DNA of 64,000 bases from positions 28,977-92,976 of the forward strand of contig DIZL01000019.1 in assembly GCA_002429385.1 (NCBI GenBank). The letters are read 5' to 3'. Below the pieces are notes generated by a model. The model searched no databases. It was not told the origin of the DNA and was given only the letters and a program-made list of their open reading frames with translations. Below, piece after piece: positions 26,963 to 35,084 of the stretch (its first letter is position 1; each line of letters opens with the position of its first letter). Origin of the DNA: Prolixibacteraceae bacterium UBA6029 (lineage in GTDB: Bacteria; Bacteroidota; Bacteroidia; Bacteroidales; Prolixibacteraceae). The position numbers and the translations under genes were made by a program.

Positions 26963-29431
26963 ATGCAATACGAATCAAACTCCCAACTTGAACTTGCTTT
27001 TAACTTTCTGCAATATACCAATCAGAATATTTTCCTGACCGGGAAAGCCGGAACCGGTAAGACCACATTCTTACGCAACCTCAAGAAACTATCCCCCAAA
27101 CGTATGGTGGTAGTTGCCCCAACGGGTGTGGCGGCCATCAATGCAGGCGGTGTCACGATTCATTCCTTTTTCCAGATGTCGTTCGGGCCCCAGATACCCG
27201 TAGATCCCGATCAGCAGCGACCACTGACTGTCCCCCCGGATGGCAGTGTAGCTGCCGGGATCAAACGCTTTAGCCGCGAAAAGATCAACATTATCCGCAG
27301 CCTTGACTTACTCGTCATCGACGAAATCTCGATGGTTCGCGCCGATATTCTGGACGGAATAGATGAAGTGCTGCGCAGGTACAAAAACCGATACAAACCC
27401 TTTGGCGGAGTACAGTTGCTCATGATTGGCGACCTGCAACAGTTGGCACCTGTGGTCAAGGAAGAGGATTGGGCCATGCTGAGGGCTTATTACGACACCT
27501 GTTTCTTTTTCAGCAGCCGTGCCCTGAAGCGTTCCAAATTTACAGGCATCGAACTGAATCACATCTTCAGGCAAAGTGACCAGCGTTTCATCGATTTACT
27601 GAACAAAGTGCGCGAAAATCGCCTCGACATGGAAACCCTTCAGGAATTAAACAAACGTTACATCCCTGGCTTTAATCCTGAAGAAAAGGAGGGCTACATC
27701 ACACTCACCACCCATAACTATCAGTCGCAGCAAATCAACGATGCCAAACTGGAACACCTGAAAACCAAAGTTCACCGTTTCACTGCTGAGGTAAAAGGCG
27801 AATTTCCGGAGTACTCCTACCCCACCGATCCTGCACTGGATCTGAAAGTCGGAGCCCAGGTGATGTTCGTCAAGAATGATACGGAGAAACGATTCTACAA
27901 CGGTAAAATCGGTAAAATAACCGGGATTGACGATGATCTTGTTCATGTGCTTTGTCCGGGAGAAACGTTACCCTACGAAGTTGAACGGGTCGAATGGCAA
28001 AATGCGAAATACACACTCAACGAGTCTACCCAGGAAATCCAGGAAGACGTGATCGGTACCTTCACGCAGTTTCCGCTCAAGCTGGCCTGGGCCATCACCA
28101 TTCATAAAAGCCAGGGCCTCACCTTCGAAAAAGCCATCATCGATGCACGCGCCTCCTTTGCCCACGGACAGGTCTATGTGGCCCTGAGCCGCTGCAAAAC
28201 ACTCGAAGGATTGGTCCTCAGCTCTCCGATAGCCGATTTTAGTGTTAAGAACGATACCACGGTCATTCAGTTTACCGACGACGTGGAGCGAAACCAGCCC
28301 GGCCCTGCCGAACTTGAACAGTCGCGCAAAGATTACGTGCGGCATTTATTGGGTGATCTGTTTGATTTTAAGCCCATGCAGCGCCAGATTCATTACTTGC
28401 TGAAGCTTTGGGAGGAACATTCGGCCCAGTTGCTTGGTACGCTGAAAACCCAGCTGCTAAGTATGACTCAGCCCCTTCAGACCGAACTGATTGAGGTTGC
28501 CGCAAAATTCAATCACCAGATCCATCAGTTGATTTCGAAAACACCTAATGCTGAAGAGAATGAGCAACTTCAGGAGCGAGTAAAGAAAGCCTCCGCCTAT
28601 TTCTCCGGAAAACTGGAACTGATGATCGCTCAACCCTTTGCGCAATCTACCTTTGACACCGACAATAAGGCCATCCGCAAGAGTTTCAACGAGGCTGCTG
28701 ATAAACTCCGCAAGGAAATCCAAACCAAAAAAGTCTGCCTCGAATTGTGCTCCAAAGGATTTAACATCAAAACCTTCCTGGAAACGAGATCGAAAGCAGC
28801 CATCGAAGTACCCGATACCGGATACAAAGGTCCGTCATCTGGCAGTTCTTCCAGCTTCACCATGCATCCCGAATTTTATGCCAGACTTAAGAAATGGCGC
28901 GAAACAAAAGCTAACTTGCTAAACGTTGAAATCAGCCGTGTTCTACCGCAGAAAACCCTGCACGAGATTGTACAGACCCTGCCTGCCAGCAGAGCCGCTT
29001 TAAAAGCCGTCAAGGGAATGGGCGGAACCCGTATGCAGCAGGTTGGTAAGGAGATCCTGGAACAGGTGATTGCCTATCGTCGCCAGAAAGGATTGGACTT
29101 ACCCGTTGGCGCCGAAAAAGAAGTAGAAACAGCAGGAATGTCTTCTCAGGAAATCAGTTTTAAGCTCTTTCAAAGCGGGCAATCCATCGCTGAAATCGCA
29201 AAGGAGCGCAGCATGGCCGTTTCCACCATCGAGGGACACCTGGCCCTGTATGTCGGCACCGGGGAACTGGAACTCAATCGTCTGGTGGAACCTAAAAAGA
29301 CCAAAGCCATCCTGGCCTGCATCGAAAAACAAAAGATCCGGGGCATGAATGAACTCCGTTCAGCCTTGGGCAACGATTACAGTTATTCCGAAATCCGCTT
29401 CGTGCTGAAGCATCTGGAGGCAATCGGGTAA
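26963..29431 (+). CDS. PIF1-like superfamily 1 helicase with HRDC and helix-turn-helix tail
   Basis: This 822-residue DNA helicase has Walker A LTGKAGTGKTTFLRNL near residue 25 and VVVAPTGVAAINAGG (motif Ia) near 49. The PIF1-type DEAD-like LLVIDEISMVRADILD is near 116, and GGVQLLMIGDLQQLAPV (motif III) near 148. The late motif TIHKSQGLTFEKAIID near 370 is followed by the motif VI-like VYVALSRCKTLEGL. The C-terminal third has an HRDC-like segment (LPASRAALKAVKGMGGTRMQ) near 675. The YpbB-like helix-turn-helix (GQSIAEIAKERSMAVSTIEG) is near 742. It probably acts in replication restart or recombination. The GC content is higher than in neighbouring intergenic DNA, consistent with a core gene. 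Confidence 0.92.
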   Translation: MQYESNSQLELAFNFLQYTNQNIFLTGKAGTGKTTFLRNLKKLSPKRMVVVAPTGVAAINAGGVTIHSFFQMSFGPQIPVDPDQQRPLTVPPDGSVAAGIKRFSREKINIIRSLDLLVIDEISMVRADILDGIDEVLRRYKNRYKPFGGVQLLMIGDLQQLAPVVKEEDWAMLRAYYDTCFFFSSRALKRSKFTGIELNHIFRQSDQRFIDLLNKVRENRLDMETLQELNKRYIPGFNPEEKEGYITLTTHNYQSQQINDAKLEHLKTKVHRFTAEVKGEFPEYSYPTDPALDLKVGAQVMFVKNDTEKRFYNGKIGKITGIDDDLVHVLCPGETLPYEVERVEWQNAKYTLNESTQEIQEDVIGTFTQFPLKLAWAITIHKSQGLTFEKAIIDARASFAHGQVYVALSRCKTLEGLVLSSPIADFSVKNDTTVIQFTDDVERNQPGPAELEQSRKDYVRHLLGDLFDFKPMQRQIHYLLKLWEEHSAQLLGTLKTQLLSMTQPLQTELIEVAAKFNHQIHQLISKTPNAEENEQLQERVKKASAYFSGKLELMIAQPFAQSTFDTDNKAIRKSFNEAADKLRKEIQTKKVCLELCSKGFNIKTFLETRSKAAIEVPDTGYKGPSSGSSSSFTMHPEFYARLKKWRETKANLLNVEISRVLPQKTLHEIVQTLPASRAALKAVKGMGGTRMQQVGKEILEQVIAYRRQKGLDLPVGAEKEVETAGMSSQEISFKLFQSGQSIAEIAKERSMAVSTIEGHLALYVGTGELELNRLVEPKKTKAILACIEKQKIRGMNELRSALGNDYSYSEIRFVLKHLEAIG

Positions 29432-29601
29432 GACTTAAACCCTGAAGATTTTCAAACCATTCTGGAAGAAAAACCTTCATACACATTGCATTGCCGGGCG
29501 ACTGATCAGCCTCCAGCCCGGCTCAACACATGTCAAATTTTATTGACTGCAGAACTGAAAGCCTCCCCCTCCGGATGCCTATCGGGTAGGGTCAACCTGT
29601 C

Positions 29602-29700
29602 ACCTTGTGTATACCTTGTGTGTACCTTGTGTGTAGCTTATGTGTTTCGGAACACATAAAGTACACTTAAGCTACTCTCATTATATACTTAAGGTATACG
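29602..29700. repeat. palindromic element in 11-bp register (copy D)
   Basis: Four consecutive 11-bp units start at 29602, 29613, 29624 and 29635 (ACCTTGTGTAT, ACCTTGTGTGT twice, AGCTTATGTGT). They run into a hairpin, TTATGTGTT against AACACATAA across TCGG, and a looser complementary right arm ending near GGTATAC at 29699. The surrounding gap 29432-30054 holds no gene I can support. Confidence 0.8.
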
Positions 29701-30054
29701 CTTACAGGCACTGTGGTCCAGACCGTATACGACTGGTACCCGGCAAAATGTTTCATGAAGTGCGAAAAAGAAAGAGTTTTGTAAAGACGTTGAAGAAACT
29801 CTTCAATATCGCGGCTACCCGGATTTTGAAGAGTTAAGGAGTAATATCAATAGAATACCATCATCTCAATTGTTCTTTCTCCGTTAGGAGAAATACGTTT
29901 TTGTACAAAGTTGATGTCCTAATGACAATTTTTTGTTTACGGACAACATTATCTATTGATATTGATTGCCTACGGCAAAATTAATTTGCTAATTTTCAGG
30001 TTATTATTTCTATTGCATCTATCGAACTCAGGTTATTAGACAGATTGAAAATTA

Positions 30055-30290
30055 TTACAAGGTTGGTATATTAGCAGGATTAAAATTGACGACCTGGAAG
30101 AATGCCTTTTTAGGTTGCAGCTTTGTGTCGAAGAGGAGCGGGTAATTTTTACGGTTATACACCGGAAAATTATTCAGCCAGGTATAGTTATCGGCAGCGC
30201 CCCAGAAAGTTACTCCCGGAATCTTGTCCTTTCCTGGCCCTCAGGTATTCGCCTTTCTGGTCTGATAAACCTGAGGAGACCTAAATGCAA
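30055..30290 (-). pseudogene. remnant of a GH10 endo-xylanase C-terminus
   Basis: The minus strand from about 30240 down to the stop at 30057-30055 encodes text typical of the end of family 10 xylanases: KIPGVTFWGAADNYTWLNNF, then PVYNRKNYPLLFDTKLQPKK and AFFQVVNFNP. The WG-x-x-D-x-x-W-L segment is the last catalytic-cleft motif of GH10. Upstream in this frame a TGA appears at once, while another frame reads LSDQKGEYLRA, plausible xylanase sequence. So the fragment also contains a frameshift. The rest of the gene is gone. It is evidence that a xylanase gene once lay beside the ATPase gene. Confidence 0.72.
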
Positions 30291-30296
30291 ATCCTG

Positions 30297-31499
30297 CTAA
30301 ACAAATTCGGTGAGGAACTTCCTTAAGGGCAGATGAAGAATGCCTTCATAACTGACACCGGAATACTCATCCAGTGTAATTATATATTTGGGGTAATTAT
30401 CTTTGATTGTCAGCAGATTACCAAATTCCCTCTCCATGGATTGCTTCTCAGCAATTCTCAAAGCAACCTGGATATATATCTTTTCTCCTTGTCTTTCCCC
30501 TATAAAATCGATTTCCTTATCATTCAGCTTCCCTATTAAAACGGAATATCCAACAGTTTTAAGGTGCAAATAAACAGCATTTTCGATGATCTGACCCAAA
30601 TCAAAAGGTGAGAATCCTGCAATGGAGTTTCGTAGCCCAATATCGTTAAAGTAATATTTTTCAGCGATCTCAAATACTTTTTTCCCTTGAATATCAGACC
30701 TCGAAACACTGGTAATCAACATGGCAGTGGTGAGATAATTCAGGTAATTCAGGATAGCAGTGATTGAAATTGATATGTTTTGTGACTTTAAATAATTACC
30801 TATCCCTCTGGCAGAAATCAGGTTGCCTGTTTCATTGGCAAGATATCTGATTAAGCGAACCAGGAAATCAACATTTCTCACTTCAAAGCGTGAAACAACA
30901 TCGCGGAAAAGAATAGACTGGCTGATGTTTTTTAGATAATCGAATATGGTATCATCCGTAAGATCAAGATGAATCAGATAAGGCAATCCTCCGTATTTCA
31001 GGTACTTATCCAGACTTTCTGCATTATTTACAAGCTTATGAAATAGTAAAAATTCAGTGTAGCTTAGCGCGTAAACAGGGATTTCGATGTATCGACCTCC
31101 CAGATAAGTTCCCAGTTCTCCGGAAAGGATATGGGCATTGCTTCCTGTGCAGTAAATATCATACCCACCTTCAGCAAGGAGGCTTCTCAACACCTTTTCA
31201 AATTCGGGAATCGTTTGAATCTCATCAATCATCAGAAAGTTTAGTTCACCAACCTTAGATTTTGATTTCACATATCCATAAAGCAAATCTGAGCTTGTTA
31301 TTTTCTCAAACTCGTTAATCTCTAAATTGATGTAGATAATGTTTGGATTTGGAAATTGCTCTTTGATGCTATCCATTGCCTGAAACAGCAGATAACTTTT
31401 ACCCACTCTTCTTTGACCAATCAGCACTTTAATTATCTCTTTGCCAATGTAACGATCGATGTGTTTCTTATAGTTTTCACGAATGATGTAGGTCTTCAT
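30297..31499 (-). CDS. AAA_14/DUF4143-type ATPase
   Basis: From the ATG at 31499 the product is 400 residues. It has P-loop VLIGQRRVGKSYLLFQAM near residue 20 and Walker B LNFLMIDEIQTI near 85. A TGSNAHILSGELGTYLGGRY segment near 120 is typical of the family. The C-terminus ends with the nuclease-like EIDFIGERQGEKIYIQV. The upstream reading frame to 31586 runs through a perfect inverted repeat and is unlikely to be translated. It is a paralogue of the ATPase at 2172-3302, and no function can be assigned. It abuts the GH10 remnant, which suggests insertion or deletion at this border. Confidence 0.87.
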   Translation of the reverse strand: MKTYIIRENYKKHIDRYIGKEIIKVLIGQRRVGKSYLLFQAMDSIKEQFPNPNIIYINLEINEFEKITSSDLLYGYVKSKSKVGELNFLMIDEIQTIPEFEKVLRSLLAEGGYDIYCTGSNAHILSGELGTYLGGRYIEIPVYALSYTEFLLFHKLVNNAESLDKYLKYGGLPYLIHLDLTDDTIFDYLKNISQSILFRDVVSRFEVRNVDFLVRLIRYLANETGNLISARGIGNYLKSQNISISITAILNYLNYLTTAMLITSVSRSDIQGKKVFEIAEKYYFNDIGLRNSIAGFSPFDLGQIIENAVYLHLKTVGYSVLIGKLNDKEIDFIGERQGEKIYIQVALRIAEKQSMEREFGNLLTIKDNYPKYIITLDEYSGVSYEGILHLPLRKFLTEFV

Positions 31500-31508
31500 A
31501 ATGAATGT

Positions 31509-31590
31509 ATAAATGACAAACATGCATAAAATATGGTTTTTGTCATTTATAAATAACGAAAACCATATTTTATGCATGTTTGTCATTTAT
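31509..31590. repeat. perfect 32-bp inverted repeat in the ATPase promoter
   Basis: The 32 bases at 31509-31540 are the exact reverse complement of 31559-31590, around an 18-bp spacer. The string AAATGACAAA or its complement occurs several times in arms and spacer. It lies just upstream of the ATPase ATG, so it is more likely a regulatory or mobile feature than a terminator. Confidence 0.9.
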
Positions 31591-31808
31591 AGATGCACTT
31601 TCACATAGTTCTTTCAGTAAATTCAGGATTTCGGGGGTGGATAAAGAGAACTTAGTAGATTCATGGCATTTGCCACTTGTCATTTAGCAGCCGATGGAAA
31701 AATACATACTATGTTTTAAAATAACCCTATTTATGCTTAACTTTCAAAAAAAAATACTGAAATTAACGGCCTGATTTTAACACAACCTAACTACCAAACT
31801 AACCTGTT

Positions 31809-33365
31809 ATGGAACTTCAGCAAAAGACATTCTACCATCGTTTGTTTATTACCGTTTTACGTGTAGCCATTGGATGGCATTTCCTCTATGAAGGAATCTC
31901 CAAGATTCTTCAGGGAAACTGGACCGCTTCAGGCTTTTTGCTGAATACTTCGGGATTCATGTCAGGCTTTTATCATGCGTTGGCCGGGTCTCCTGGCCTA
32001 CTGAAAGTCATTGACGTCCTGAATATGTATGGACTGTTTTTCATCGGGCTGGCCCTATTTATCGGCTTGTTCAGCCGGTTTGCAGCCTTGGCAGGAGCAT
32101 TGCTGATGGCCTTGTATTATTTTGCTTATCCGCCTTTCGGCAATCCGCTGATGAATGCCTCTGAAGGGCATTTGTTTATTGTCGACCGTCTGTTTATCGA
32201 AGCGGCAGCGCTCTTATTTCTTTCCTTTTATCATGAAAAAGGATACTGCATTGATACGTTAATAGGCATCTACCGCAGCAGTAAAACGACACCGGTTACG
32301 CAACCCGAAGCCAGTACTTCGCGTCGCGAGGTCCTGAAGAACCTGGCCACCCTGCCTGTATTGGGCGCTTTGGGCCTGGGAGCAATGAGCAGTTTTAAGA
32401 CTTACGGGGTCGATGTCATGTCGGGAGCCACCATTCAGGTGAAACAAACTGCGCTTAAAGATTTGAAAGGCGAACTGCCAAAGGGTAAAATCGGCAAGCA
32501 CGAAATCAGCCGTATGATCGCCGGGGGAAACCTCATCGGTGGTTGGGCCCATTCACGCGATCTGATTTATGTATCAACGCTTTTCAAGGCATACAATACG
32601 GAGCAAAAGGTTTATGAAACACTGATGCTGGCAGAACAGGCTGGTATCAACACCATCAACATCGGTTTTCCTTCCAACCCCCTTCTGGCCAAATACAAGA
32701 AGATGACCGGCAGCAAAATAAAGGTCATTTCGCAGGTGGCGCCTAAACTGGACAATAGTAAGCTTTCACAGGTTGGTCCAAACACCGACAAAAAACTTTA
32801 CTTTGAGTTTATCGATAAGGCCATTGATTACGGGGCAGACATCCTTCAGGTTCAGGGAAACTGGTGCGACTGGCTGGTCAGGGATCAACGCATTGAGGTG
32901 ATCCACGAAATGATAGAACACATTCGTAAGCAGGGTTACACGGCAGGTCTGGCAGCCCACTCGGTGGAATCGCTCATTGCCTGTGCCGATCAGGGAATCA
33001 TCCCGGATTATTACATGAAAACGATGCATCACGATCAGTACTGGTCGGCGCACCCTCGTGAATTCCGCTTCCCCTTTGAGGTGGACGGAAAAGAGTACCT
33101 CGACCACAACCGTTTCCATAACAACATGTTTTGCCTCTTTCCTGAGCGCACGGTGGAGTTTGTCAGCAAGGCCACAGTTCCGGTGATGGGCTTTAAAGTC
33201 CTGGCAGCCGGAGCCATTGAACCGCAGGATGGTTTTAAATGGGCCTATGAAAACGGGGCTGACTTCATCTGCGTGGGCATGTTCGACTTCCAGGTGGTCA
33301 GCAACGTAAACATTGCCATCGACAGCATCAAGAATGCCAAAAGGACCAGACCGTGGTACGGGTAG
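31809..33365 (+). CDS. DoxX-like membrane domain fused to a Tat-type TIM-barrel domain
   Basis: Residues 1-150 form a four-helix DoxX-like membrane domain (LRVAIGWHFLYEGISKILQG, YGLFFIGLALFIGLFSRFAA, AALLFLSFYHEKGYCID). Then comes a twin-arginine-like segment, SRREVLKNLATLPVLGALGL, near residue 172. The final ~300 residues look like a TIM-barrel enzyme of the aldolase/xylose-isomerase type (AEQAGINTINIGFPSNPLLA, AIDYGADILQVQGNWCDWLV, LAAHSVESLIACADQGIIPD, ENGADFICVGMFDFQVVSNV). The Tat-like signal in mid-protein suggests the barrel is exported across the membrane while the DoxX part anchors it. The reaction is unknown. The interrupted gene 9 bp downstream may share its transcript. Confidence 0.72.
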   Translation: MELQQKTFYHRLFITVLRVAIGWHFLYEGISKILQGNWTASGFLLNTSGFMSGFYHALAGSPGLLKVIDVLNMYGLFFIGLALFIGLFSRFAALAGALLMALYYFAYPPFGNPLMNASEGHLFIVDRLFIEAAALLFLSFYHEKGYCIDTLIGIYRSSKTTPVTQPEASTSRREVLKNLATLPVLGALGLGAMSSFKTYGVDVMSGATIQVKQTALKDLKGELPKGKIGKHEISRMIAGGNLIGGWAHSRDLIYVSTLFKAYNTEQKVYETLMLAEQAGINTINIGFPSNPLLAKYKKMTGSKIKVISQVAPKLDNSKLSQVGPNTDKKLYFEFIDKAIDYGADILQVQGNWCDWLVRDQRIEVIHEMIEHIRKQGYTAGLAAHSVESLIACADQGIIPDYYMKTMHHDQYWSAHPREFRFPFEVDGKEYLDHNRFHNNMFCLFPERTVEFVSKATVPVMGFKVLAAGAIEPQDGFKWAYENGADFICVGMFDFQVVSNVNIAIDSIKNAKRTRPWYG

Positions 33366-33374
33366 GCTTTAATT

Positions 33375-33929
33375 ATGGCTGAAGGAGATGACATACCCTT
33401 ACCCATCCGGTTTAATGCGTTTAAACACCACCGGAATTATATCCTGAACATTTTGGAAAGCGCCACACCTGAAGAGATTGCAGCGCTGCTCGATCCGGTG
33501 TGAAACAATTATATTGACATCTACACCGGGAATATGAGCCCGGCAGATATTGCAGATGCAATACTTAGAATACTTCAATTGAATCAGGCATTTCAGGAAG
33601 ATGATTTCATCCGATTGGTGGATTCAAAAAACGGTTACCATCAAATTAGTCTTGAAGACGGCTCAGAATGGATTGTCCGTAAGTGTAATGAACCGGACCG
33701 ATATATTCACCTGCATCCTGCATGGGAAGGTTTGTTCTCCATACGTTTTAAAGGATCGACCTTAAAAACAGCTTACCTGTTAAAGATCCGTTCTTCCATT
33801 TCAGGGGAGGCACCGACATTAGCAATGGTAAACCGGGTACGGATTCAGATTGGCCTTTCGCCCGTAAAAAAGCTGGAACGGAATATGGGCATTTTAAACT
33901 GCTACGAGAAGTTCTTTTCTCCGGAATGA
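33375..33929 (+). pseudogene. hypothetical protein gene interrupted by an in-frame TGA
   Basis: An ATG at 33375, 9 bp after the DoxX fusion gene, opens a frame (MAEGDDIPLPIRFNAFKHHR and so on). It reaches LLDPV and then TGA at 33501-33503. The same frame continues without break as NNYIDIYTGNMSPADIADAI to the stop at 33929. A second ATG at 33534 could restart translation and give 131 residues. Rejoined, the protein would have 184 residues. I do not recognise the family; the C-terminal part (EWIVRKCNEPDRYIHLHPAW) looks like a compact soluble domain. One of three in-frame TGA breaks in this window. Confidence 0.65.
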
Positions 33930-34109
33930 AAAGAAGACCGTCAATTATATCTCTATATTTATTAAGTATCTTTGAACTGACCGGGTTTTAAAGCCTCTGG
34001 CCCGAAATTCCGGAAATGGTCACCCGAATCAACCAATGGACTGGTTCATGCTCTACTGCTATACTTTGACCCTTCCCCCTGACTTTCCCGATGGGAATGT
34101 TTCCGTTCT

Positions 34110-34219
34110 CTGTCATACCTCTGTCATACCACTTTCTGAACAAATTTGTATCGAATTTGTATCGAATTTGTTCAGAAAGTGGTACGACAGAAGTATGACA
34201 GAGGTATGACAGAGGTAAT
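34110..34219. repeat. palindromic element in strict 11-bp register (copy E)
   Basis: Ten consecutive 11-bp units start at 34110 and run to 34219, for example CTGTCATACCT, CTGTCATACCA, AATTTGTATCG twice, AATTTGTTCAG, AAAGTGGTACG, ACAGAGGTATG. The right half is the reverse complement of the left. It shares arms and flanks with copy A at 11202-11389 (TTTCCCGAT upstream, TTAACCATTCAT downstream). The gap 33930-34551 otherwise contains nothing I recognise. Confidence 0.88.
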
Positions 34220-34551
34220 AAATATTTAAAGGCCATTAGTTAACCATTCATTGCTGAATAAGGAGCAGAAACAAAAGGATAGATCCGCAAACGGGGACAT
34301 TTGGATCGGTCCAGGACGGAATGGATCTGTAATTTGTTTATGAATTGCCTCATATGATTGTTCTGCGATTTGGGGCCGGGTTGACGGGACTGATAAACCC
34401 ATGATCATTTCCTTTCCTTAAAGGTACTACTTTTCGTTTGATTTTACAAGCTGAACTTTTCGGGGAAGCTAGCCGTTAAATATACCGCGTGTTTATTTGT
34501 TTGATTTTATTCTCCAACTGAAAAGCAGTTCCCTGAACATTGAGCAAACCG

Positions 34552-34824
34552 ATGAAAATGATTCCCATAAAAGTTGAGAGCCATTCCGGCTATAAAGCGG
34601 ATGAATATCCGGTGCGTTTTTACTGGATGGATATTAAATATGAAATCAAGGAGATAGCCGACAGGTGGTACCAGGCACGGGCAACGCCTGATTCGCCGGT
34701 AGCCGATTATTTTAAAGTCCGTACGGCCGGTCAAAGCATCTTCATCCTCAAACATGAACTGGAAACAGACCAGTGGTTTTTAATTTCTCCGGATGATCCC
34801 CTGTTCCGGTTTTCGGCCAATTAA
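34552..34824 (+). CDS. small conserved-looking cytosolic protein
   Basis: This 90-residue product from the ATG at 34552 (a TTG at 34540 is the alternative) contains IPIKVESHSGYKADEYPVRF, YWMDIKYEIKEIADRWYQAR, ADYFKVRTAGQSIFILKHEL and a tryptophan-containing end. The pattern is that of a small beta-barrel-like protein found next to DNA-repair genes in Bacteroidota (DUF6504-like), though I am not certain of the family. No signal peptide is present. It stands alone between the palindromic element and the cell-wall locus. Confidence 0.6.
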   Translation: MKMIPIKVESHSGYKADEYPVRFYWMDIKYEIKEIADRWYQARATPDSPVADYFKVRTAGQSIFILKHELETDQWFLISPDDPLFRFSAN

Positions 34825-35012
34825 TTGAGCTTTAAGGATTCCATCCTTCCAGATATGTTTTTCAAACTAATCATTTCAAGAAGGTAATATTATGTATCTG
34901 CCTTATCGCAATGCAGGTTTCAGTAATGTACGTTACACTAAAACAATAATCTTTCGACAGATCAATCAGTGCCTTTTACCTAAAATCATTTAAGATATTC
35001 TGAATAGATAAT

Positions 35013-35060
35013 AAAAAAAACCACCCGGAAGCAGAATATATATCCTGTAGTCACGGGTGG
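35013..35060 (-). terminator. Rho-independent terminator of the glycoside hydrolase locus
   Basis: CCACCCG (35021-35027) pairs with CGGGTGG (35054-35060). On the minus strand the hairpin is followed by eight Ts (complement of 35013-35020). It lies 25 bp after the GH3 stop, the last gene of the eight-gene minus-strand run. Confidence 0.85.
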
Positions 35061-35084
35061 CTCTTAGTTCGTGTTTTACTGATG

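Noticed and set aside
29640..29837. Short open frame in the gap after the helicase gene
   Set aside because: It begins inside the palindromic element and has no recognisable sequence; too weak to call.
31509..31590. Inverted repeat as a transcription terminator
   Set aside because: It lies upstream of the gene start, has no T-run, and its arms are too long and AT-rich for a typical terminator.
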